Notes under the pieces: model-generated
Database searches by the model: none
The model's input: the letters and a program-made list of their open reading frames with translations, nothing else
What the model was told of the DNA's origin: nothing
Part shown: in pieces, positions 36,994 to 48,628 of the stretch
Position numbering within the stretch: the first letter of the stretch is position 1
How the letters are laid out: each line of letters begins with the position of its first letter
Made by a program: the position numbers and the translations under genes
Assembly (NCBI GenBank): GCA_023313575.1
Contig: JAJTTP010000018.1
Location: 620,001-684,000 of the forward strand
Direction of reading: 5' to 3'
Origin: Eutypella sp. D-1
Taxonomy: Eukaryota; Ascomycota; Sordariomycetes; Xylariales; Diatrypaceae
DNA length: 64,000 bases

Positions 36994-38547
36994 CGTTCGG
37001 GGGATTGAAAAGACAAAGGTATATTGTGGTGTTGTATAGGTGTCAGGGTATAAAACTGTTGCTCGAAAGATTCGGTTGAGCGCAGCAGGCTCAGGTTAGC
37101 CCACAGGAAGCCTGAAATCAAATACCGTGGGAAAAGCTTCTCGCAGCTGTGAGGTTGCTTGAAAAGAGAGAACGAAGGTGAATGTGCAGTCACAAGTATA
37201 AATCGTTCTGAAAAATGTTGAAGTGAATGAAATTACCTACGTGCGCAGGTAAGTAGCGAGGGTACTGTAGGAAACGAAAGCTGGCATACTCAGGAGAAAG
37301 GGAAGGTACGTGGCCAGGCTGGTAATGGCAACAATACGTATGAGTATGTACTAATGAGCAGATGGAATAACCATTCGGATAAACGTTTACATTGGACCAT
37401 TGTTTCTGAAAATCTGTAAGTATGGTTTTTAACCTATTGTGAAGTTTGGTACTAATACGATTAGGTGTAGTACTTTCCAGATACAACGATCACATACATA
37501 TGACAATATGAGACTCGGCATCGGTGATTATAATGCTATCCAGAGCTCGTACCTACCTTGTGTCTATTGAAGCATGCGTCGATGTAGAATTATGGCCAAG
37601 TGGGATACCGGCACGCTCGTGGTTACCACAGTCACTAAGTAGTCTAGGGTGTAAGAGGTCGAATGGTTACTTAAGTAGAGATAGGTAACTGACAATCAAA
37701 GAGAATGATACTGTGAATACCAACCACATAGGCCATATGATGGTCCATAGGCTTAGATACTACTGCATAATGTATATTTCGGGGTTTCTGGAGCGGCTTG
37801 CCATTGCACATTGGCACGATGCGGTTGTTTGCTACGTTCATCGCCCTCCGCGCCCTAAGTTAAGAAAACGACACCCATAACGCATTCATATTGAAGTTAC
37901 GATGGGAATTGGAATAATTCAATGGCACATTCTGAACCAAGAGAAGATAAAATTGATAAACAAAGACATGTCACTACATACTTCATACTATCCAACATGA
38001 TCAGTCAGGGGTTCATGTGGAGTGTTCAAAGGTTAGAGCTCTATGTAGGTACCTAGAAATTATTGTGGCTCCCTACTATGTAAGTACATAGAGATGTGGC
38101 TGGGATCTAAGCAGCAAGTATAGCATATGGCTAGTGAAGAATGATTTATTTACAACATGTGGGGCTAATGCATCAAAGTGCAGTTAGGTGGGGTCAAGGA
38201 GTAAATGTAAACAAAGTCGCGGTTCAGTAGCCAATCAGAAGCAGTATCGTATTAGCCCTCTTAAAAACCCCAAGTTTATCTTGCAAAGTACTCCGTACCT
38301 CGAAATAACGTCTTACTTATCCCACCTTCTTCGATCCTTCCAAATTTACAATACTACTATCGCAACATCGCGACTTCCACCGAGCACGGATCTGATTACT
38401 CCCTTGGCTTGCGACAGAAGAAAAGGTTCTCAGTTAGAAAATTTTACCTATTAAACTTATTTACACGTGCAACCTGTCCCCCTCTCAACACAATTTACAC
38501 CACGATTTCTAAACACCGCGCGTCGTCTCGCGCCGCATCTCGCAGCC
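36994..38547. other. Divergent promoter region of the unknown gene and the Bir1-like gene
   Basis: 1.55 kb. No coding signal is convincing. It holds GTACCTAG-type words (38047) and a pyrimidine/ACACC-rich leader just before the Bir1-like ATG. Confidence 0.5.
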
Positions 38548-41218
38548 ATGGATTTGGATGAAATTCCTGATCAATACTTCACCTACGATGGCCGGTTAGC
38601 TTCTTTCCAGGTGTCTAAACCCGCTGGCAAGCGAAAATCCAATACGAAGGGTAAAGCCGCGAAGGCTTTGGTGTGGCCGCATCAACACTTGGACCCCGAG
38701 AGTGTAAGTATTGATTGCCGTGCGTAATGGGAAGGGTTTATGTTCTTCGAAGTACTGACGCGCCTTATAGCTTTCTCGAGCTGGATTCTACTTCGATCCT
38801 ACCCCAGAATACCCCGATAACACCGTCTGCTTCCTCTGTTCTAGGAAAATCGGAGGATGGGAAGACGGCGACAACCCATTCGAGGAACATCTGAGGCTCT
38901 CACCAGAATGTGGCTGGGCAATCGTTGCTGCGATTGAGATTGGCTTGGGTGACCACTGCTTCGATGACCCAGCGCATCCACACATGGCCGGGGCGAGAAA
39001 GGCTACATTTGGGACGAGATGGCCACACGAGGGAAAGCGGGGATGGAAGTGCAAGACGAAGCAGGTAAGGAAGGAAGGACACTGCGCCGGTGCCCCGTTC
39101 CCCCTAGAGCCCTCTGCTGACGCGCATTAGTTGGTTGAAGCTGGGTGGAAATACACCCCGACGATGGAATCACACGACATGGCGACCTGCACATACTGCC
39201 AACTTGCACTTGATGGCTGGGAGCCAAAAGATGATCCCATGCACGAACATTACAAAAGATCACCAGGTTGCCAATTCTTTGCATTGATCGAACAGTACAA
39301 GCAAGCAGCTGCCCAAAAACCGAAGCGTGGCAAAGGATCTAGAACATCCAAGGCCTCTCGGCTGTCTGTGCAGTCTGCTACTACCGCCGCGTCCGATGGA
39401 ACGATGCTCCTTGACCAGACGACTGAGCTCGATGATAGTGTCATGACGACCGCGTCTGTAATGACTCAGGGAGGCACCAAGCGTGGAAGAACTAAGAAAG
39501 CCACCACAGCAAGGGGCAAGAAGACGAGGGCCAAGAAGGACGAGGTAGTAGAAGTGCTCGAGGACCCTCCGGAGTCGTATGATGAGCCTCCACAACCACA
39601 ACCAACAAAACCTACTCGGGGCCGTAAAAGAGCTAGTGATGCCATGGACGACTCAGGCATGACTGCTGCAGAAGCTCCTGCTCCCAAGAAACGAGCGACA
39701 CGTGGGAGACGGAGTAATACGGTGGACACGTCCATGGCTGAACAGAACACCGAGATGGATATAAGCGAGATCAAGCCCGCTCCTGCTCCGAAGGCGAGAG
39801 GCAAGAAGGGCCGAGCATCTAAAACACGTACCACCCGCAAGGCATCTATGGCATCCACAGTCTCTACCACCTCTTTCGTTGATGCGGATGAACACTTGAT
39901 GGATGACGAAGAGCTCAACCGGCAGCTCGAGGCAGACTTAGACCGCCCACTATCGGATGACGAGAACATTGCTGCCGATTCAGACTCGGAGAGAAAGAAG
40001 GCCCCAGCGAAATCGAAGAAAGCGGCGACTAAGAAGCGCACTGCCAAAAGCGACGAGGACACACGGAGTCATCATTCCATGTTTGACCCCACGCCCGCCG
40101 AGGTCGACGATGAAACGGTAGATGCTGAATTAAAGACTCTCGAAGCTGAGATGAAAGCGGAGCCCGCCATGGAAACACTCCAAGTCCCGAAGAAGGGTCG
40201 CAAAGCTGGCACAAGGAAAGCGTCCAAGCAGACTAAGAAGACACAGAAATCTGCACCAGAGCCGGAGCCGGAACCGGAGCCGGAGCCAGAGGCAAAAGTG
40301 GAACCGGAACCCCAGCCGGAACCCGAGGCTGTGTCCAATCTGGATGCTGAAGCTGCCGATGTTGACGAGTTAGCTGAGGGTCATGAGGACAGCGTGATGA
40401 GCAATGCTACCGTGATCAACAAACGCGTCTCGTCTGTCGAGCCTACTAAGAAGAAGCGTGGCAGGCCGAGTAAGAAGGCGAGCTTGCCCAAGACAGCAGT
40501 CGAGGCGCCCGAGCCTCCGCAACCCGCTCCTGTGTTTCACAGCCCGCCCAAGACTGAGGAGGTGGATATCTTGGACTCCGACCAGAGGGGCAAAACCCCC
40601 AGCTCCCCGCCTCCCGCACACGTTCAGGAATCTCACGCGTTCTCGGACGCGCAAGAGGAGCCGCCGGAAGCACCGGCAACTCCAGGGGCCCATGTGTCGT
40701 CGACCCCGGCTGCGAAACAAGCTACCATCTCGCCGTCGCAGTCACCGCAGTCTTCTGACGCCGAGAACCAGCCTCCATCCTCCAAGCCATCGACCTCTGC
40801 TGACAACAGCCGCGTCGCGCTGGCGCCCGTGGCGAGCACACCAGGCCCCGCCGCTTCCTCGTCGCCATCCAAGAGCGTTCGGGTCAACAACTACAATAAT
40901 AGTGTCAACAACACTGTCAACGGAAATTTCATCGCGAACCTGCAGACCGCCCACCCCTGGACGGGCGTGGACCTAGACCTCGTGTTCAACAACCTGCTAG
41001 ACAAGGAGAACAACGGCGGCGCCGCCGCGTCGAACTCGCTGGTCGCCGGCAAGGACCTCTCGACTCCCGAGAGGAAGATGACGGTCGAGGAGTGGATCTA
41101 CCACAACGCCGGAGAGGCGGAGCAGAAGCTCCGTCTCGAGTGCGAGGCCATGGTCACGGCCTTCGAGAGAGAAGGCACGAGGGCCATGATGGCGCTCGAG
41201 GGCCTGGTTGCTGAATAG
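38548..41218 (+). CDS. BIR1: Bir1/survivin-type BIR-domain protein (chromosomal passenger complex)
   Basis: Three exons, 38548-38703, 38771-39064 and 39131-41218, all joined in phase 0, give 845 residues. Two BIR zinc-binding domains are visible: the first with C72, C75, H92, C99 (VCFLCSRKIGGWE ... EEHLRLSPEC), the second with C170, C173, H190, C197 (CTYCQLALDGWEPKDDP ... HEHYKRSPGC). A long basic and acidic low-complexity middle (many KKGRK/KKRGRP and Glu-Pro repeats) follows, and a conserved-looking C-terminal helix (MTVEEWIYHNAGEAEQKLRL) ends the protein. Double-BIR plus long tail is the fungal Bir1/Cut17 layout; these proteins bind INCENP and target Aurora kinase to centromeres and the spindle. 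Family is clear; the cellular role is by homology. Confidence 0.93.
40257..40332 (+). repeat. Glu-Pro dipeptide repeat within the Bir1-like gene
   Basis: Tandem GAGCCG/GAACCG hexamers encode EPEPEPEPEPE, interrupted by AKVEPEPQPEPE. A likely site of length variation. Confidence 0.8.
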
Positions 41219-43822
41219 ATCTAGATCGTTAAGCCAAAGGGCGTAGATTATACTGGTACGAACGGACTATCGGCTCTTGTTACTTGCATTCGTGGAACGA
41301 ATCGGCATTATTCGGAATATTTGCGGCCGGGAATAGGCGGGCTGGTTGGCGTTTTCTGGTTTTAGTGGTGATGTGGCGTATGCCTCGGTTGATTCGGGAG
41401 CAACGCACATCGGAGGGTAGGGGATAATAATGCCGTGCTGCATTTTTGGGATCGCATAGCGTCTTTTTTCTCCCAATGTGAGGTACTTGTTCCACGGTTA
41501 GGAACTCAGGGGCCCTTGGTCTAATGGAAATGGAAATGGGTGTTCGTTTTTGCTTCCCCACGCATTCTTAAGTATCCTCCCATACATTGCCTAATTTGAG
41601 ATTTTCGTCCACTGGTGATCTCAGACATTTTGTTTTGGGCTTGGGGCCAATCGTCGTGTCCCCTACCTTGGTCGAGGCTGTTGGGGTACTTGTCACTTTA
41701 TGCCCTACGAGTTTGTGCTTATGTTAATATGGCAGAGCAGCTTTCGACGGATCGTGAGGGGACTGCATTTGCCATCATGCATGCATATGAATATGGGAAA
41801 GTTACGTATATGCCATCTCCTGCATCATCTCTGGTGTGAACCCCACTACATCATCGTCACTGTTACGTTCAATATCGACACTGACGAGGTGGTCGACCGT
41901 TCGAGGAAGGCGGCCGTCTAGGAGATTTGCGCGATACGCCCTTCTCCAGCGATGCCCGGCGTACTGCGAAGAGCGCTACGGTCTGGTGAAGACGGTATCG
42001 AATTGCCCTGCCACTACTGCTGATACGCCTTTCTGTTCAGTTGCTCGCACCGAACATAGGTCGAACGCATCTACATGCCTCAACGCCTCACTCTTGCGCG
42101 CGATAGAAACGACTCCCACACCGGACCTTGAAATCCCTTGCATGTTCTCGCGCTCGACCTTGCCACCAGAGCCGGCCCCGGTCTCGACACAATTGGGAGT
42201 GGCACCAGCCGCTCAGCGAGCCTATACGTTGCAGCCCCTTGACTCCGTGAGAAAAAATCAAGCCCGCAAGTCGTTGTGGGAAACCAAGGATACCCCCCAA
42301 ATTATTACTAGCAGAGATCCGTTCGCCATTCCCGGGGGTCGATTTTTTAATGCGTAAATTTGGAGGCTCTGCGAGTGCGTGTTGAAGGCAGATTCCGTTG
42401 GGAGACAGATGTCGGATTGGGGTTTGGATAGTCGTGGCGTGCATGCTGTGCAACGCGTGCACTGCATCTCCTCGTCCCCCTATACTCAAAGTGGATTGCA
42501 GAATTGTGCGAATGAAGCACGCTTCATCACGAAGTCTCCTTTCAAGATTGACTGTTAAGTACCTGCGTACATATCAAGTAGATTCGCTTCCTCTCACTTG
42601 GCCGAAACTCTGCAGTGATGTTTGTTCCACATATTTTGCCCCTATTCTGCCATCCCGGGCTCCACACAACTAACCCCCCCCCCCTGTGACCTCCCCCTTT
42701 TCTGAAGTGGTAGATACGTACTTGGCATACATGTTCTTCACATTTATCTATGCAAGAAATGATTGTCTACTCTTCCTACACTAGCGTATTCTAATGCGAG
42801 GGCCGTCAGACATGGAGGATTATGCCGCGGCCGAACGAGGTCTCGACCCCGTATACATTGCGTACTGATCGGCAATTTCCAGTAGCACTTAGGTATAGGC
42901 GAATGCCCATTTACGGAAGTCGGGACGCAGGTACCAAAACCCTAAGACACGGGATGATAGGGGGAACCACGGTAAGTCGATTGCTACGGTGCCAGTCCTA
43001 GCTATCCTAGCTCAAAAAATGCCGCACCTATCGAGTGCTTGTGTATAGATATCATAGGTCGAGAATGTCCAGTATCCACTCATATAATGTATGAATGGAT
43101 ACCACTGTGGCATTTTACTACACGCAAGGGGAGTGGGGCTCCCGGACGACCTAGGACTTTTCGTGTATATAAAGAGTATAGTAAGCCCCCAGCCCTCGTG
43201 GGGTTTTGCGCCTGTATAGGATCTCCTGTGCACTACAGTATTTGCTTGTAGCTGCATCGGTATTAGTCTGGAAGACATCCATAATTTCTTCTGCAGGCTA
43301 TCTGAGATGGCAATACGTTCGGTCTTATATTATTGAGCTGGTATCCCCTTTCGATCGGTAATAGAGCCATGGAGCACAGTATCCAGTCACAGAAGTGATG
43401 GAGACCGCTTTACGCTTGATGCTCAATGCGCTATTGCTGAATAGTTTGGAAGAAAATAGAGGACTTGAGTCCTCGACAGCTAAGGATTGAATAGAAGTTG
43501 GTGACTACCAAGTCGACAATCTGTGAGTAGTAATGCCCAACTATTTGCATAGCAAACCATCCACATACTCAGCCTAATTAAATCAATATCTAAAAGCTCG
43601 ACATATCCTAAACGTGTATGGCTGAGTACCTCTTGACCTAACCAAATATTTGTATCCCTTATCTTCACTTCAAAAAGAGTTGCAATAATAAAATGAACCT
43701 ACAATTTCTCCGATCCTCGACATATGTCAACCCCTTCTAGATCATGAAAAGAAAAATTACGCGAGGCTTTCGTTGAGGAAATATAAACCCAATGGAGGGG
43801 CGGGAGACAGGGAGAGCTCATC
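41219..43822. other. Gene-poor region, nothing firmly supported
   Basis: 2.6 kb. A 173-codon frame at 41836-42357 has only a GTG start and no recognisable domain and is not accepted. A run of ten Cs sits at 42674-42683. Confidence 0.5.
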
Positions 43823-44518
43823 TTAATCCCATAGCCCGCAGATGCCCTCGGGGGAGAGACCCACCACCGGGTCCTTGGCCGGCCTCGGTACCGCCCAGAC
43901 TTTCTGATAATTATCGGCGTGGTCACCTCCCCCCGACCAGTCCCAGCAGCTGCCCTCGGGATACGCGCCTAGCATCGTGAAGCCGGACAGCTGGACATTG
44001 GCCAGGGCCCCGCGCACATCGTCGGCCGCGACGCCGTGCGCGTCGCCGGGCGTGAGCAGCTGCGTCGCGGCAGCCGGCATCGTGTTGAAGGTCTTGTGCG
44101 CGGTGCCGGCGGGCAGGACGAAGATATCGCCAGCCTGGGCGTCGATCTCGACGGCGCCGTCTTCATGGCCGTCGCCATCCGGCATGTCGGCGGCGCCGAG
44201 CCGGATCGTCGCGCTGCCCGAGAGCACGGCCATGCACTCGTGCGCCGCGGAGTGGTAGTGCGACTTCTGCGTGGGACCGTACCGGAAGATCCACTGCGTC
44301 TGCCACCCGTGGCCGGCGAACAGCTCGTGCGCGTGCGCTGCTGTCCGCTCCGACGCCCGCGATAGGAAGTTCCGGTAGTGCAGCACGGGATGCGGCGAGT
44401 TGGGCATCAGACGCGTCGGTTGCAGGAAATGCCGCTGCACTTCGACTGTCGTCGTGCGGAGTGGGGGTTGCTCGCTGGCCAACGATTTGGCGTCTCCAAC
44501 TTCGTTTTGGTTGGACAT
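43823..44518 (-). CDS. Cupin-domain protein
   Basis: An intronless frame of 231 residues from the ATG at 44518. It contains both cupin motifs in exact form: motif 1 as G(X)5HXH(X)4E(X)6G, seen in SHYHSAAHECMAVLSG, and motif 2 as G(X)5PXG(X)2H(X)3N, seen in GDIFVLPAGTAHKTFN. The three His and one Glu would bind a metal. No signal peptide, so probably cytosolic. Single-domain fungal cupins of this kind often lack an assigned substrate, so none is given. The gene is much more GC-rich than the surrounding spacers. The N-terminal 40 residues before the barrel look flexible. Confidence 0.88.
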   Translation of the reverse strand: MSNQNEVGDAKSLASEQPPLRTTTVEVQRHFLQPTRLMPNSPHPVLHYRNFLSRASERTAAHAHELFAGHGWQTQWIFRYGPTQKSHYHSAAHECMAVLSGSATIRLGAADMPDGDGHEDGAVEIDAQAGDIFVLPAGTAHKTFNTMPAAATQLLTPGDAHGVAADDVRGALANVQLSGFTMLGAYPEGSCWDWSGGGDHADNYQKVWAVPRPAKDPVVGLSPEGICGLWD

Positions 44519-45225
44519 GGTTTTCCCGCTACGGCAGACTCCGACGTTTTCTTTTTGCTAGGCTTTTTTTCTTTTTTTCTCTCTTTGTCACCCGGCGCGA
44601 ATAGGGGGGGAGGATTCAAGTTACACGGCGTTTGAAAGAAGAAACATTCCCAAGGGGGGCCCTTCAATATAAACTTTATGCCAGGAACTTTGCTCCGAGT
44701 TCAAGGGCAATGAGATCATCGGCTGAAATAAAATAAGAAGTGTCCCAGATTACCCCGCAATCTCTATCGAGCCCTTTTCCCTGGCATTGGCAAGTGGCGT
44801 ATGGATTTGTAATGCCCGCTTTACTGCTTACAGTAACTCAAGCACGATGCTCCCCGGTCCTGCCATGCCCGAGATTCTCCATTTAAGTCCGGTAGCACGT
44901 GCCCTGTAAGAACTAGAACCGATACGGATGCTCACCCTGGGTGTCTACGCAAGAGGAGAGCCACTGGCAAGGCTTTTATTAGCTGTGGATTTGACACGTA
45001 AGAGTGGTGGGAGCTACGGCAATATTCGGCGGGTTGAACAAATGAATCACATCCAGGGATATGCCAATATGACAACGCGTACAGCTTATAGGAACTGGTG
45101 TAGGACGATGTTGTCCATATTCCGTTCAAGAGCTTTGAAGAATGGGGATGGATGTATCAAGATGCTGTCTAGAACAGCGGCTATCTATCTATCAAGAACC
45201 GCACCAAACGTCTAGTGGGAATGGC
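44519..45225. other. Intergenic region upstream of the cupin gene
   Basis: 707 bp. A pyrimidine-rich tract (CTTTTTTTCTTTTTTTCTC) lies about 50 bp upstream of the cupin ATG. No other feature is supported. Confidence 0.5.
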
Positions 45226-45954
45226 TTAATGGCAAGCCTTTCCATATTTTCGCAGTCGGATATAGTTATATGGCATTGGTGCCAGGAACCCAACTGACAT
45301 GGAGAGAGGAGCAGCTGCCCAGAACTCAGGAGAGTCAAGTTGGACAAGCCCACCCGTGAGATGGTAATCAACGGTGTTCTCCGCCAGCTCCATGGTGATC
45401 ATCGAGATCATGCTCATGCCAGCAGCGGTCCGTACAGCAATGGTCCAGGGGAGACGATCCCGACCAAAGTGGAGGAGCGTTGTCTCAAGCATCAGCGACG
45501 TAGAGATGCCACTTGCCACTGAGAACATGTTAGTAGATATTACATACGGTCGACGTATGATGTATCAGCATAGAGACGGGTTAGACTAACTCGAGATACC
45601 CATCACAGTTCCCATACCCAAGTCCGGATAGAAAGCCTGGAGATACCACATGGAAGAGAAGTCGCCCAGCGTGCATCCAGCTAAGCACCGGAGGGTATTG
45701 ACAGCGGCGCGCCGCCACGTCGAGCGGGAGGCCCAGAAACCAGGCGCGGCTAGCGACGATGGCGTGCTGTGTGTAGCCTGGCGCGAGCACGATGACTTCA
45801 TGGGGTTTCGGCTCGGTCCGTTCCTCGCGCAAACATGATGACTAGTGCTTAGTAGACTGGCGTGCATGGTCGGGGCCTTGGCTCGTCGACATAATGGGGA
45901 TAACTGCTGTGCGATGTGACTGCCGCCCAGTCCGGGAGAGGCGATCCGAAACAT
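45226..45954 (-). CDS. DUF4396-family membrane protein
   Basis: Two exons, 45954-45591 and 45518-45226, joined across a 72-bp intron (GTTAGT donor, ACTAAC branch, TTCTCAG acceptor), give 218 residues. The conserved core is clear: WRRAAVNTLRCLAGCTLGDF, then FYPDLGMGTVMGISMASG across the splice, then LPWTIAVRTAAGMSMISM and FLAPMPYNYIRLRKYGKACH at the C-terminus. Three or four hydrophobic helices make it an integral membrane protein. The family is common in bacteria and present in scattered fungi; its function is unknown. The N-terminal 75 residues are Ser/Arg-rich, might be a targeting sequence, and their start codon is uncertain (later ATG codons exist). Confidence 0.8.
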
Positions 45955-46922
45955 CGTGGCCGTGATGTTTTAAAACTCTAGCTCTGAGTTACGAAAACTG
46001 GCATCTACACAACATGAAGGAGACCTTAAAAGCAGATGCTGGATTTCGATTAGTTTTTAAAGACTACCTTGTCAGCTTGTCTCTCTCTTATTCCCCCGGC
46101 GCGTTTGCGGGATTTGTGCCGTTGGTAGGCGTTGGATAAGTGGAGTTCATGTGGAGAAATAATCCGAAGTAGCCGTTCAGGGGCTCCGGGCAACTGTTTC
46201 CGTGAACAGCTTTCATAATAGAATCAGTTGTTATATCATATTTACGTGTTCTGTAAAGAGGTGGCTCTAGTGATGTCTCGGTGTTGATAGATTCAGAGAT
46301 GAGCGGACTCCGTTGAAGCTGTTTCGTGCCCAGGCCTTCTATTTTAGCCACTGCAGGTTGTCACTTGACAACTAGTTAGAAGCACGAAGATCGCCCTAAG
46401 CATCGGGTTCTACTGGCACGTAAATATGCATGTTGGGGTCTTGGCTTATCTTCGGCGCCCTTATTAAGCAACCAGTAAGCAATAAATAGTTGATCGTAAG
46501 AAAGTAGTGCTGGGATTAGCTAAGCGTTACCCGTGGACAGCATGGATTGGCTGGGATACCCCTAGCTGTCTGGAAAGATGGTATGCTGGCTGCTATAGAT
46601 TTTAAAAGCAATTCGAAAATCAATGGTTTCACTTTCGAAGCACATAAAATGAATTTCATGAAAGAGAAACCCCGAGGTTCCATTGATCGAGATTGGTGGG
46701 CACCCGCAGCTATACCGCAGCCCACTTCAGCCCTACGGGCGATCATGTCTTGAAATTGGTAGGAGCGACGTCATAATCGGCACAGCACCACCACAGCCAC
46801 AGCTATCCGTACCTAGGTAGAGTAGGCCCATACTTGAGTAAACCCGATCCTAAGGTTTCCGTACCACATAGGTAAGTGTTTAATGTCGTGACTTCCTCCA
46901 TTGCTATGCCGTGTCTTCGCAT
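45955..46922. other. Intergenic region
   Basis: 968 bp. A 68-codon frame at 46547-46753 (plus) has protein-like composition (KDGMLAAIDFKSNSKINGF) but only a TTG start and no homologue I recognise; it may be a gene fragment. TACCTAGGTA words are at 46811. Confidence 0.4.
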
Positions 46923-47790
46923 TTAGTAGCCGCCGACTACATCAGGTCTCACTCTGCAGTGGTGGTAACCATCGCGATGGAGGCCGTCTCCGCAACCGTA
47001 GCAAAAGTTCTGGCCACAGGTGCACCTGATATAAAGTAGTTTAATGATTAGTAAGGCGATATAGCAAATTGTCAGGACTGGAAATGCGCAGTGAGTACTT
47101 AGGTAATTAGTTAACTTACGTCATGTGGTTGCAACCGCTACTCTTCTGTGCGACATTGCCGCAGTTAGGACAGGCCTTCCAGCCCTTGGACTTGGCTAGT
47201 TTATAGACCAGTTCCTCACTCTGATGGGCCTCCTCAAGTTTCGACTTGTCGCATTTTCCCTTATGTGTCTTCAGCCGGCATGACTTGCAGGTCTTGATGC
47301 CGCACTGTTGGCATTCGCCAGAGCGCTTTCGACTGCCGATGACCAGCGGGTTACCACAGCCCACGCAGTAGATCTTCATAGTGGGACTGGTGAGTTCTGT
47401 CATCTTGGCATCGTAGGCGTCGAGTTCGTCTTCCGAAAGAATGCTGTCCATCATCTTGATAGTTCTAGTAGGGATGACTTGGCAGCACTTTGCAGCCTTG
47501 AATGGTGTCGTGTCCAGGCAGTTTCTGACGTTAGCCGCGAGGCAGCCGTGGCAATGGACATGCTGGCAGATTAGGGTCTGCACCCACTGGGAAGGAACCG
47601 AGTCGAGGCAAGTATTGCACTTCACGAATGTCGGCTTCGCTGAAGTGTCATCGGAATTGACTATCGTGGATAACGTCTCCTCGAAGTGGAGATCCATTTC
47701 ACCTAGATCACTCTCTTGTAAGAGAAAGTTATCAAGGATGTCTGAGAAGTCAGAATCGGGTGCCTTCGTTGCTTCTCGGAATGGATCCAT
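46923..47790 (-). CDS. RBR (RING-IBR-RING) E3 ubiquitin ligase
   Basis: Exons 47790-47120 and 47025-46923, joined across a 94-bp intron, give 257 residues; the ATG at 47790 (MDPFREATKAPD) is the first ATG in frame. RING1 is CNTCLDSV...ICQHVHCHGCL; the IBR is YCVGCGNPLV...CQQCGIKTCKSCRLKTHKGKC; RING2 is CPNCGNVAQKSSGCNHMT, with CTCGQNFCYGCG in exon 2. The catalytic Cys of RING2 (HMTC, by analogy with parkin) falls exactly at the splice junction. RBR ligases receive ubiquitin from an E2 on this Cys before passing it to a substrate. Substrate unknown. Small size and lack of extra domains match the many short RBR proteins of filamentous fungi. Confidence 0.9.
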
Positions 47791-48628
47791 GTTGGTCGGT
47801 CGGCAAATCAAGCAGAATGCAGAGACCCGTCAATCAAGTGCCAAACGTTGATGATGATGTAGTGAGTCAAGTACGCATCCTACCGTCGATGTGATTCAGA
47901 GAATCTTGGGTAGAGACTTTAGATAGGTAAACGCGAAATGGGATTGTGAAGGTCCGTGGTGTTGTATGTAGCAGTATCGTTATCTTGATAGGTTGGAGGA
48001 GGGGTTGTTCCAGGTAGGAAGCGTGGTGGTTCGTGACAATGGCCAGTTTGTCGATAGCTGCCTACATAGGTAGCTAGATAGACATTATTGCTTTGCCCTG
48101 GATATCCTCTACTAGGGAGGTAGGTAAGTAGGTAGGTAGCAGCTTGGAGCTGTGGTTGCAAGGACCTATTTCATTTCACAGGCAACCCGTATATATGTAC
48201 GGTGCATTATCCTCCACATGATGCATTTAGAAATCATAGGTGTTGGTCTTTCTAATATACATCTCACCTGTGGCCCGGGGACCAGTTCACCAACTATTAC
48301 GACGACCGATGTTCTATAACCCAGATGGATAGCTGTACATACCTACTTGCTACATGTAAGTAGGTACATGTATGCAACTGGAAGCTCCCGAGGTCCCTGT
48401 ACTTACAGCAATTACATTTGCAGACTGCTCCTTCCACTTTGGCACCTGCCTCAAGATATTCTTTCCCTTCCTCCCCTATTATACAATCTACATACCGAGG
48501 TGCCTAAGGCTATCACTCCATGGATGCTTCGACTTGGAGAAATTGGCGGACTAGCCCGACAAAGAGCCACACACAAATATACCTAAGTTGCAAATATCAA
48601 GTCATAACCCCTCTGGATTCCCGTCTAC
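47791..48628. other. Intergenic region with GTAGGTA repeats
   Basis: 838 bp. It holds AGGTAGGTAAGTAGGTAGGT at 48118-48137 and an imperfect palindrome around 48336-48375 (GTACATACCTACTT ... AAGTAGGTACATGTA). No gene supported. Confidence 0.55.

Noticed and set aside
41836..42357. 173-codon frame on the plus strand
   Set aside because: No ATG at its start, no recognisable domain, composition like spacer DNA.
46547..46753. 68-codon frame with protein-like composition
   Set aside because: TTG start, no splice partner and no family recognised; mentioned only as a possible fragment.
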